DNA of 26,558 nt from a virus. Location: IMG/VR virus record IMGVR_UViG_3300034103_000641, positions 1 through 26,558 of that record; one strand, 5' to 3'. The translations under genes and the position numbers were made by a program. The notes under the pieces are model-generated. The model searched no databases. It was not told the origin of the DNA and saw only the letters and a program-made list of their open reading frames with translations. Positions 14,983 through 20,611 of this stretch are shown here, one piece after another (position 1 is the first letter of the stretch; every line of letters begins with the position of its first letter).

Positions 14983-16256
14983 AAGTATCGCTTTAGAATT
15001 GCGTTTACAAAGTAACGGAAACAATCGAGAAAGTCAGCACGCTCGGCAATGTTTTTTCGATTGGTCTTAATGATTGACCCATTGGCATCGCACTGCACTT
15101 GCTTGGCATCGAATACGAATCCCTTGCACCGCTTGGAGTTCACGCGGATGTCGAGCTTACGCAATGCTGCGTTGCAATCGATGCGGCTATTGTAGTGCGT
15201 TGGGTTGGCCGGTATCAAGAACTGGCTGTCGCTCATGCCGAGCCTGCGCTTAATCATGGTGTAGGCGCTGGAGTTGTCACGCTGTTGCACCGTGCCACCC
15301 TTACCCATCGCATCGCCTGTGATGCGTATCAGGCCCATCGGAATGCCGAGCGCAAGCACAGCATCGCAGAACGCATCCACGCTGCCCTTCTCAATCTTTA
15401 TTTCATCCACCACCACTGCGCCTCTGCCAACGTGCTGCATCACAAGCGCACACAGCGGGTTGATGTTGAAGTCAACGCTGATGTGCACTGGCATGTTTCG
15501 GTTCAGCTGCACGCTGTCATCGATGTGCTTCGCATCGTCCCACTCGTACAGGAACGGATTCGCCACATCGTCCATCACATCCCAATCGCCCTCCACGAAT
15601 CTTGCGTACTGCACGGGCGGTAACTCCTTCAGGCTCTCGAGGTATTCGGCTGGGATGTGCGGGTTATCGGTAATCTTACTCGGGATGAATGTCCACCGCT
15701 CGGGCAACGTGCCCTCCTTGTAGCGTTCATAGATGATTGACTTCACCCAGTTGTTCGCCGGGTTGCAAGTTGCCAGGCACACGATCGGCGGCTGGCCTAT
15801 TGCCTTGTTCCAACTTCCGATGCGCTCTTGGACCTTGTAGAATGTTTGCTCTTGCAGCTCGTTTACCTCATCCAAGCCCGCGCCATTAACCTCGAGGCCC
15901 TTGAAGCGGTTGAGGTCTTTGTCATCGTCAAAGCTCTCGGCCATGAACAGCAACTCACTGCCATTGATGAATGTCACTACTTGCGTGTCGCGGTTCCAGC
16001 TCTCAACGTACTGGTTGACTCCATCGTCAAGTATCGAGTTGAATGATGGAAAGGTTGTGCGCTTCAGGTCGGGCAGGCTGCGGCGAATAATCACCCAACG
16101 GCTGCGCGGGTATTGCAGTGCAAGGTAGCTCAAGGTAAGCAACAGCCAATACGTTTTGCCACCTCTTATGGCCCCACCGAATACGATGACACGGTATGCG
16201 CCTGACTCAATTGCCTCGAATGCTGTGGTCTGCCTGCCAGTGAGTTCGAAGTTCAT
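14979..16256 (-). CDS. terL: Terminase large subunit
   Basis: A 425-residue packaging ATPase/nuclease. The Walker A motif GGAIRGGKT lies at 27-35, Walker B with the catalytic acid VNGAGLDE at 123-130, and the coupling motif LATCNPANNW at 161-170. VEGDWD near 221-226 is another usual feature. The C-terminal RNase H-like nuclease has HISVDFNINPL (D262), ITGDAMGKGG (D315) and FLDCFRYF (D411), the expected acidic triad. The enzyme cuts concatemeric DNA and drives it through the portal. Length and motif spacing are normal. Its ATG overlaps the TAA of the 41-residue membrane gene (TAATG), and its stop overlaps the next ATG. The neighbouring DUF5681 protein may be its small-subunit partner. Confidence 0.95.
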   Translation of the reverse strand: MNFELTGRQTTAFEAIESGAYRVIVFGGAIRGGKTYWLLLTLSYLALQYPRSRWVIIRRSLPDLKRTTFPSFNSILDDGVNQYVESWNRDTQVVTFINGSELLFMAESFDDDKDLNRFKGLEVNGAGLDEVNELQEQTFYKVQERIGSWNKAIGQPPIVCLATCNPANNWVKSIIYERYKEGTLPERWTFIPSKITDNPHIPAEYLESLKELPPVQYARFVEGDWDVMDDVANPFLYEWDDAKHIDDSVQLNRNMPVHISVDFNINPLCALVMQHVGRGAVVVDEIKIEKGSVDAFCDAVLALGIPMGLIRITGDAMGKGGTVQQRDNSSAYTMIKRRLGMSDSQFLIPANPTHYNSRIDCNAALRKLDIRVNSKRCKGFVFDAKQVQCDANGSIIKTNRKNIAERADFLDCFRYFVNAILKRYL

Positions 16257-16381
16257 TAATCCTCCTCATCATTCGGGTCGGGCATGCAGTCGATAACATG
16301 GCGAAGCACCAGCACCAGGCAGTATGCAAGCCCAACCATGAACAGGGTGAACAGCACTCCGATGCTAATCGATTTAAGCAT
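16256..16381 (-). CDS. 41-residue single-span membrane peptide
   Basis: A short gene whose ATG (16381-16379) lies 8 bases inside the DUF5681 gene and whose TAA (16258-16256) overlaps the terminase ATG as TAATG. The peptide begins MLKSISIGVLFTLFMVGLAY, has one hydrophobic span of about 20 residues (6-26), then RHVIDC and a strongly acidic tail (DPNDEED). The topology is probably N-in with the acidic end outside, or reversed. A holin-like or membrane-anchoring role is conceivable, but it is too short for confident naming. An upstream ATG at 16386 adds two residues and is possible. Confidence 0.6.
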   Translation of the reverse strand: MLKSISIGVLFTLFMVGLAYCLVLVLRHVIDCMPDPNDEED

Positions 16382-16685
16382 TGCCATCCTCTTTCGTCTT
16401 GATGATTACCAACGGCTCGGTAGTCTTGAGCGTTGTTTCATTGGTCTGCTTCGGCTTGCCGTAGCCTCGGTCGAGAAGCATCTCAGCTGCCTTTATATCG
16501 CCACGTAATGCCTTGGCCTCAATCGCCTTAAGGATGCGCTCCGCTGTGCTCAGTCCGTTCTTCTCATCCCCCAAGATGTCAGCCATTAGCTTGCTGAGTT
16601 CTGGCAGCTTACGCGGTCTCCCATTAGGGTTGCCTGTCTGCCCTTTCTTGAACTTATGCGGCTCTATATTTTCCGGCTTTGGCAT
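16374..16685 (-). CDS. DUF5681 protein, possible small terminase subunit
   Basis: A 103-residue protein with the DUF5681 signature FKKGQTGNPNGRPRK at 12-26, a basic Gly/Asn/Pro turn that is common in phage and mobile-element proteins next to terminase. It is followed by helices (LSKLMADILGD, TAERILKAIEAKALRGD, AAEMLLDRGYGKPKQ). The helical body after a basic arm fits a DNA-binding small terminase, and the gene lies just upstream of the large terminase with only the membrane peptide between them. DUF5681 function is not established in general. The small-terminase role is an inference from position. Confidence 0.75.
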   Translation of the reverse strand: MPKPENIEPHKFKKGQTGNPNGRPRKLPELSKLMADILGDEKNGLSTAERILKAIEAKALRGDIKAAEMLLDRGYGKPKQTNETTLKTTEPLVIIKTKEDGNA

Positions 16686-16702
16686 CGCTGTTTTATCGTT
16701 GT

Positions 16703-16843
16703 TTACCTTCTACGTGCTTTTCGATACTTCTCAGCCTCTGCCAGTGCGATTGCCTGTGCTTGCTGCGGTGGATATCCCTCGCCAATTAGCTTGCGGATGT
16801 TCATCGAAATGACCTCTTGGCTGTCTCCTTGGAATAGTGGCAT
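16703..16843 (-). CDS. 46-residue small basic phage protein
   Basis: A short gene between the DUF5681 gene and the 16847-17230 gene. ATG 16843 is followed by MPLFQGDSQEVISMNIRKL, then IGEGYPPQQAQAIALAEAEK, and a basic end YRKARRR. The G-E-G-Y-P-x-x-Q-A-x-A-I-A-L pattern with a Lys/Arg tail recurs in small proteins of many phages, which makes the translation credible. The function is unknown to me. It ends with TAA at 16705-16703, and 17 bases separate it from the DUF5681 start. Confidence 0.7.
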   Translation of the reverse strand: MPLFQGDSQEVISMNIRKLIGEGYPPQQAQAIALAEAEKYRKARRR

Positions 16844-16846
16844 AAT

Positions 16847-17230
16847 TTACAAATTTACTAAATTTTCGTACATCTTGCCCTCCTCAGTGATGTTGATGCT
16901 GAAGCCTCGGTCAACAATCTCTTCGTATTGCGATTGGTAGATGAATAAGTCATGCAGGCCACCATCGATGAAAGCCTTTGCCGTGAAGCCCTCAATGCCG
17001 CTTTTGTCAGAGGTTGGCAATAGGATGCCGAGCTTGTACTCAACATCGCGCTCCTTGCTTAAAACAAGTTTGTTGATCTTGCTGAACTTGCGAACATCTT
17101 CAATGGTAATGCCAACTGCGATGTCATACTCAAGTGCCGGATGCGTTAAGTAACCAAAGTAACAATGGTCGCGCATGTACTCAGAGTCGACAAACATGCC
17201 GGCTCTGAGTCTCGTGGTTTGGTTAGTCAT
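16847..17230 (-). CDS. Hypothetical protein, packaging module
   Basis: A 127-residue protein of unknown family. It starts MTNQTTRLRAGMFVDSEYMR, has YFGYLTHPALEYDIAVGIT, then a basic region (KFSKINKLVLSKERD), LGILLPTSDKSGIEG, and a C-terminal alpha/beta part (GLHDLFIYQSQYEEIVDRG, ending YENLVNL). The mixed strands suggest a compact alpha/beta domain. The gene overlaps its upstream neighbour by 8 bases and is one of several small genes between the promoter at 17643 and the terminase. No function is inferred. Confidence 0.6.
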   Translation of the reverse strand: MTNQTTRLRAGMFVDSEYMRDHCYFGYLTHPALEYDIAVGITIEDVRKFSKINKLVLSKERDVEYKLGILLPTSDKSGIEGFTAKAFIDGGLHDLFIYQSQYEEIVDRGFSINITEEGKMYENLVNL

Positions 17231-17435
17231 CTTTGCGTGAATGATATCGCATGCAATCTAAGTCTATCCAATCAAGCTCGCGCTCTTCATCATCGTCATG
17301 GATTGGCTCATTGTTAGCTGGAGCATATTGCATGTCTCTGAGATAGATTAAAAAATTCGGATGTTCAGTGTTCACTGTCTCAATCCCGAAGTGCTTCATG
17401 CACATCTGTTCTTTGTACTCTAAGTAGTCTGGCAT
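17223..17435 (-). CDS. Acidic small protein, unknown function
   Basis: A 70-residue acidic protein: MPDYLEYKEQMCMKHFGIE, a TEHPNFLIYLRDMQYAP segment and a very acidic stretch HDDDEERELDWIDLD before the basic end RYHSRKDD. No domain is recognised. The ATG is preceded by a CACACACACT leader and lies 13 bases after the stop of the RHH-like gene. Acidic small proteins early in a phage operon can interfere with host DNA-binding proteins, but that is only a possibility here. Confidence 0.55.
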   Translation of the reverse strand: MPDYLEYKEQMCMKHFGIETVNTEHPNFLIYLRDMQYAPANNEPIHDDDEERELDWIDLDCMRYHSRKDD

Positions 17436-17448
17436 AGTGTGTGTGTAT

Positions 17449-17637
17449 TTAGCAACCGTGTTCTGGTTCGTGTTTCTTTGGTTTAATCGTCAAGCTCGAA
17501 AGATAATTGCGGACCATCATGCGCACGGTCTCTTTTGCTGATAGTGGAACGCGGAAGGATATCGTTGACATGGCTTCGCCGTACATCGACTTTCGCCCGG
17601 CACCTGATCGCCTACCGCCTCGTTTTTCTGTGTTCAT
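17449..17637 (-). CDS. Small ribbon-helix-helix-like DNA-binding protein
   Basis: A 62-residue protein with the GGRRSGAGRKSMYG start found in many small phage and mobile-element regulators (residues 7-20). It is followed by TISFRVPLSAKETVRMM, which fits a beta strand and first helix of a ribbon-helix-helix fold, and VRNYLSSLTI as the second helix. Arg 10 to Lys 16 form a basic arm. The start at 17637 lies 5 bases after a well-matched promoter, so it is the first gene of the packaging/structural operon and may autoregulate it. The fold is inferred from pattern, not proven. Confidence 0.65.
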   Translation of the reverse strand: MNTEKRGGRRSGAGRKSMYGEAMSTISFRVPLSAKETVRMMVRNYLSSLTIKPKKHEPEHGC

Positions 17638-17642
17638 GTGTG

Positions 17643-17673
17643 CAAAGGTATTTATTTGTTTCTGTTTTGCAAA
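17643..17673 (-). promoter_or_regulatory. Strong promoter for the packaging and structural operon
   Basis: On the minus strand TTTG (17673-17670), 19 bases, and TACCTTTG (17650-17643) form an exact Bacteroidota-type promoter with ideal spacing. The ATG of the RHH-like gene follows 5 bases downstream, so the mRNA would be leaderless or nearly so. The promoter lies within the end of the 17652-17888 gene. It is the best promoter candidate for the genes from 17637 down to the portal region. Confidence 0.7.
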
Positions 17674-17888
17674 TTAATGTTATTCTTGTGCAGAAGCCTC
17701 AGCCAGTTCAATGCCTTAATCGTGTAGGTGCGATGCACTGATGTGCCATGCGCAGCTGTTGTCAGATATTTCGCAAGTGATTGGTGCGCCTGTTTCGTTG
17801 AGGTATAAGTTAGCGGACCATCCACAAGCGTGCATTCCTCTGGAAGCATCTCGGTCATGTAGTGAATTATCTTGTCGTACTTAGTCAT
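17652..17888 (-). CDS. Hypothetical protein upstream of the structural operon
   Basis: A 78-residue protein: MTKYDKIIHYMTEMLPEECT, then LVDGPLTYTSTKQAHQSLAK, and a C-terminal helical part TVHRTYTIKALNWLRLLHK-like with Asn-rich end. (The actual residues are SVHRTYTIKALNWLRLLHK.) It is the last gene of the replication-side transcript, overlapping the VRR-NUC gene by 8 bases, and its 3-prime end contains the promoter at 17643-17673. No domain is recognised. Confidence 0.6.
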   Translation of the reverse strand: MTKYDKIIHYMTEMLPEECTLVDGPLTYTSTKQAHQSLAKYLTTAAHGTSVHRTYTIKALNWLRLLHKNNINLQNRNK

Positions 17889-18207
17889 GGTTTATGATGT
17901 TTAAGAATTCTTCTTCATTGCGCACTATGTGGTACTCATGGCCGAGTGATCGGCAAATCTTTTCAAATCGCTTTTGCTCTTCCGACTGCTTGCCGGTGTC
18001 TGTCTTCCATTCAATCCAGCATGTCCGACCTTCCGGCTTCAGGTAGCACATATCGGCAACGCCAGGCACAACACCCATGGCTTTGTTCATTGCACCCTTG
18101 ATGCCGTTCATGCTGTTGTTATTGATGGCAAATACTCTTCCACGCAAGTCGGGGCGGGCGTTCCATAGGTTTGTGAAGGCTTTTGATTGGGCTTTTACTT
18201 CGCTCAT
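17881..18207 (-). CDS. VRR-NUC domain nuclease
   Basis: A 108-residue protein with the VRR-NUC pattern. GVVPGVADM at 45-53 carries D52, CWIEWKTDTGKQSEEQ at 63-78 carries the catalytic E66 and K68 (the ExK motif), and Q74/Q78 fall in the usual conserved helix. RSLGHEYHIVRNEEEFL follows at the C-terminus. Family members are structure-specific or Holliday-junction-type nucleases, and phages use them in replication or recombination. It lies directly after the iteron-like region and downstream of the primase gene. Length is normal for a stand-alone phage version. Its ATG is followed upstream by a perfect 16-base palindrome, so regulation by a repressor is possible. Confidence 0.85.
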   Translation of the reverse strand: MSEVKAQSKAFTNLWNARPDLRGRVFAINNNSMNGIKGAMNKAMGVVPGVADMCYLKPEGRTCWIEWKTDTGKQSEEQKRFEKICRSLGHEYHIVRNEEEFLNIINHD

Positions 18208-18221
18208 GGACAGGACAGCTT

Positions 18222-18237
18222 ACAACCTTGAGGTTGT
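18222..18237. repeat. 16-base palindrome upstream of the VRR-NUC gene
   Basis: ACAACCT TG AGGTTGT has perfect 7-base arms around a two-base centre. It lies 15 bases upstream of the VRR-NUC ATG and runs into the first GTTGTCC copy at 18233-18239. It could be an operator for a dimeric repressor or part of the origin-like repeat system. Confidence 0.55.
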
Positions 18238-18333
18238 CCAACGATTAACAAAAAATCTCTTGAATCCCAAAGCTGTCAAGTGTTTCAGCGGTTTGGACAA
18301 CTTAGTGCCAAAAAAAGGCGTTTTACTATAACA

Positions 18334-18376
18334 TGTGTGTGTGTGTGTGTGCATGTGTGTGTGTATATATATATAT
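18334..18376. repeat. (TG)n and (TA)n simple repeat tract
   Basis: (TG)9 at 18334-18351, (TG)5 at 18354-18363, then a 13-base TA run at 18364-18376. Alternating purine-pyrimidine runs can melt or adopt Z-DNA. The tract sits between the iteron-like repeats and could be an unwinding element, or it may be a slippage-prone simple repeat with no role. Confidence 0.85.
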
Positions 18377-18387
18377 TGTTAAGGTAT

Positions 18388-18463
18388 AAAAGTAAGTTGT
18401 AAGTTGTCCATATTGGCTGAAAGATTTGTAAAATATGGGTGTTCAAGCGGACAACTTACTTTT
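18388..18463. repeat. 13-base inverted repeat flanking a 50-base spacer
   Basis: AAAAGTAAGTTGT (18388-18400) is perfectly inverted as ACAACTTACTTTT (18451-18463). The arms extend the iteron-like units at 18394-18409 and 18449-18457. The 50-base spacer holds no other clear element. Confidence 0.8.
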
Positions 18464-18487
18464 GAGCAAGTTGTCCAAGTTGTCCAG

Positions 18488-20611
18488 TTAGATGAGATTT
18501 TTGCCCACATAGTACATTGTAACCTTTGAATTGCCTTTAGTCTTGCGGTCCTTTTGATATCCGAGTGCAGACAACAGTGAACCGATACGCTGCGTGTTGA
18601 GGTAATTAAACTTCGTCTCCAGCATTAGGAATTGCTGAATGTCGGTCAATGACATCCACTCGCCATAATTCGATGTGCTTCCAGGTGAGAGCTTCTTGTA
18701 GATTAGGTCCTCTTCAGGAGTCGAATGCTTGAATGCGCTGGTTGATTCGTTGAGCTCTTCGATATCTTGGCGCAATACTGTGTAATCCCAGCCGTTGCGA
18801 TACATGGCATAAATCTCACGCCATAGTGCAACCTTATCGCACTTGTTGTACTCAGCTTGGTCAATCCCAAGTATGTGGATCGGAATCTGCCTGCGGTTGC
18901 CAGTTGGATCGTTGAGTATCTGCGTTTCGTTCGATGTACCGCAGAACACTGCAAGTCTACGAAGGTCGAGCGACACGCGGCCATAGGGTTCGCGCACGTT
19001 GATGAACTCCTTCGATGTTAATTCCTTGAGTCGCTTCTCTTCCTTCTTAGACTTACCACCATACTCGTCATCGAGTATTATTAGCTTCAGGCACATGAGA
19101 ATTTCGTCATCCTTCCCAGCATCCATCTTCGACTCAGCGAATAGGTACCTGAGCTGCTTGGGTAGCAAGTAGCGGAACCAATGTGTTTTTCCTGTGCCTT
19201 GCTTCTCGCCTGAGAATATGAGCACCAATGGCGAGTGATTGCCATATGCAGACGCTACCACTGAGACCAGCCACTTGCAGATCCACTTGTCTGCATTTGG
19301 TGTGTCAGTGATTACGCTGTTAAGTAAGTGTGTAAGGTTAGGGCATTCGTCCTCGGTGTGCAGTTCATCTTCAAAGAACTCATGCAAAGGGTTGTATGAG
19401 TCGATGCGATTGGAGAAAATAATGGAAGTAACCAGGTCTTTTGTGGACTCTTTGAACACGGCTTTGCAATCGAGAAAAATCGAGTTAATGTCACTGTCAT
19501 CGATGGCCCTTCCGTTGAGTTCAATCTTGCGCGTAACTACGTTTTTTCTTAGGTCGAAAGTTCGGATAAATGCCGCAATGTCAGCGCTTACGTTCTCCGA
19601 TTTGAATTTAATATCCTTTGCTACTATCTCATTGACAACTTTCGTGCTTTCTTCCGGGCTGATGCCTGCCACTTCGAGGCTGCGCACGATGGCTTCAGGC
19701 GAAAGTCCAGCGGCACGTTGCGAGCTCGCAGCGCGGAGAATCTCCTTGGTCTGTTCGGAGTAGGCTTGTATGCCGTTTTGCTTGGCGTGGTAGTATATGG
19801 TTGCGATTGTGGACCGCTTGCCCTTGCTCTCGCTGTGGTTCTTCAGGCATGCAGTGTACTGGGCATTGCAGTCATCCGAGTTGTACTTTGAAGAGTGCGA
19901 TGACAGCGTGTGAAAGTAGTCGCGACCACCTTCGCCGAATTCGGACACCAGTGCGTATGCGATTTGAATCCACTCGGAGTAATCTTCGCAGAGGTTAAGT
20001 CCTTTGCGATCCATCGCGGCAATCATTGCATCGAAGTCGGTTTTAACTACCGCGACCTTTGCGAGCTTGCGCTCCTTCGGTTTGGCGAGGTACTTCTTAA
20101 ACATGATAGCCTTGGTGTTGATGTGAATCCAAGGGTCATAAGAGATGAAGCGAGCACGCGATACGTTCTTTCCGGACTGGTCAACGATGAGCTGGTATGT
20201 GTGGTAGAGATAGGATGCGATGCCATTAAACGCATCAGCGTGGCGTGTGCCATCGATTTTGACTATCAGGCATAGTCCATGCCCACTGATGGAAGTAAAC
20301 GCAGCATACACATAGCTATCGCCCTGCACGAGCTTCTTAGTATCTTCAGGATTGTCGATGTTGTCGATGTCGATGGCAATGAATCCAGAGTGCGCTCGGA
20401 TGGCATCGTCCTTTCGGGCCGAGAATGATCCGCTGATGGTGACAAGCGGTGCGGATTTCTTGAGCTTGTCACGTTCGGCCTTGTCAGGTGTTGACCTAAC
20501 TTGCAAGACTATGTCCTGCCATTTGCCGGTTCTGACTCCTTCCAAAAAGGAGCTGAGTTCGATGTCAATGTCTTGATTGTCATAGATGTTTTTGTATTGT
20601 GAGATGAGCAT
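18488..20611 (-). CDS. Primase (BT4734-like) fused to VirE-type ATPase
   Basis: A 707-residue replication protein. The N-terminal domain (about 20-180) fits BT4734-like primase: AIDIDNIDN at 79-87 holds the acidic residues, and SGHGLC at 109-114 precedes a strand. Residues about 190-285 match a PriCT_2-like module (CEDYSEWIQIAYALVSEFG, TIYYHAKQNG). The C-terminal part from about 435 is a VirE-type P-loop ATPase: Walker A GEKQGTGKT at 468-476, Walker B LIILDDE at 510-516, then KELTSKEFINVREPYGR and FCGTSNETQILNDPTGNRR near 556-574, as in SF3-like helicases. This domain union is typical of Bacteroidota phages and elements, and it probably primes and unwinds at the phage origin. It ends 3 bases from the repeat cluster. 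The upstream helicase gene overlaps its start by 103 bases. Confidence 0.9.
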   Translation of the reverse strand: MLISQYKNIYDNQDIDIELSSFLEGVRTGKWQDIVLQVRSTPDKAERDKLKKSAPLVTISGSFSARKDDAIRAHSGFIAIDIDNIDNPEDTKKLVQGDSYVYAAFTSISGHGLCLIVKIDGTRHADAFNGIASYLYHTYQLIVDQSGKNVSRARFISYDPWIHINTKAIMFKKYLAKPKERKLAKVAVVKTDFDAMIAAMDRKGLNLCEDYSEWIQIAYALVSEFGEGGRDYFHTLSSHSSKYNSDDCNAQYTACLKNHSESKGKRSTIATIYYHAKQNGIQAYSEQTKEILRAASSQRAAGLSPEAIVRSLEVAGISPEESTKVVNEIVAKDIKFKSENVSADIAAFIRTFDLRKNVVTRKIELNGRAIDDSDINSIFLDCKAVFKESTKDLVTSIIFSNRIDSYNPLHEFFEDELHTEDECPNLTHLLNSVITDTPNADKWICKWLVSVVASAYGNHSPLVLIFSGEKQGTGKTHWFRYLLPKQLRYLFAESKMDAGKDDEILMCLKLIILDDEYGGKSKKEEKRLKELTSKEFINVREPYGRVSLDLRRLAVFCGTSNETQILNDPTGNRRQIPIHILGIDQAEYNKCDKVALWREIYAMYRNGWDYTVLRQDIEELNESTSAFKHSTPEEDLIYKKLSPGSTSNYGEWMSLTDIQQFLMLETKFNYLNTQRIGSLLSALGYQKDRKTKGNSKVTMYYVGKNLI

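Larger units (their letters stand above)
18233..18485. repeat. Iteron-like cluster of AAGTTGTCC repeats in both orientations
   Basis: The 7-mer GTTGTCC occurs at 18233-18239, 18403-18409, 18470-18476 and 18479-18485, and its complement GGACAAC at 18295-18301 and 18449-18455. Five of the six copies extend to the 9-mer AAGTTGTCC or its complement, two of them in direct tandem (18468-18485). A partial AAGTTGT lies at 18394-18400. By base counting, chance would give about 0.03 matches to the 7-mer in a region of this size. The cluster fills the 280-base gap between the primase and VRR-NUC genes. The location suggests a replication-initiator binding array or a regulatory operator set. Confidence 0.8.

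Noticed and set aside
15099-15723. Two long plus-strand frames antisense to the terminase gene
   Set aside because: They are antisense shadows of a gene with clear ATPase and nuclease motifs and show His/Val- or Ser/Cys-rich low-quality protein sequence.
16850-16857. TAAATTTG promoter-like match upstream of the 46-residue gene
   Set aside because: No spaced -33 element and it lies in AT-rich sequence at the end of a gene; probably chance.
18327-18361. Tiny minus-strand ORF of His-Thr repeats within the CA tract
   Set aside because: It is a direct product of the simple repeat and ends after about ten codons; no sign of a leader peptide function.
19239-19763. Plus-strand 174-codon frame antisense to the primase gene
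   Set aside because: Ser/Leu-rich shadow with no motif or regulatory support.
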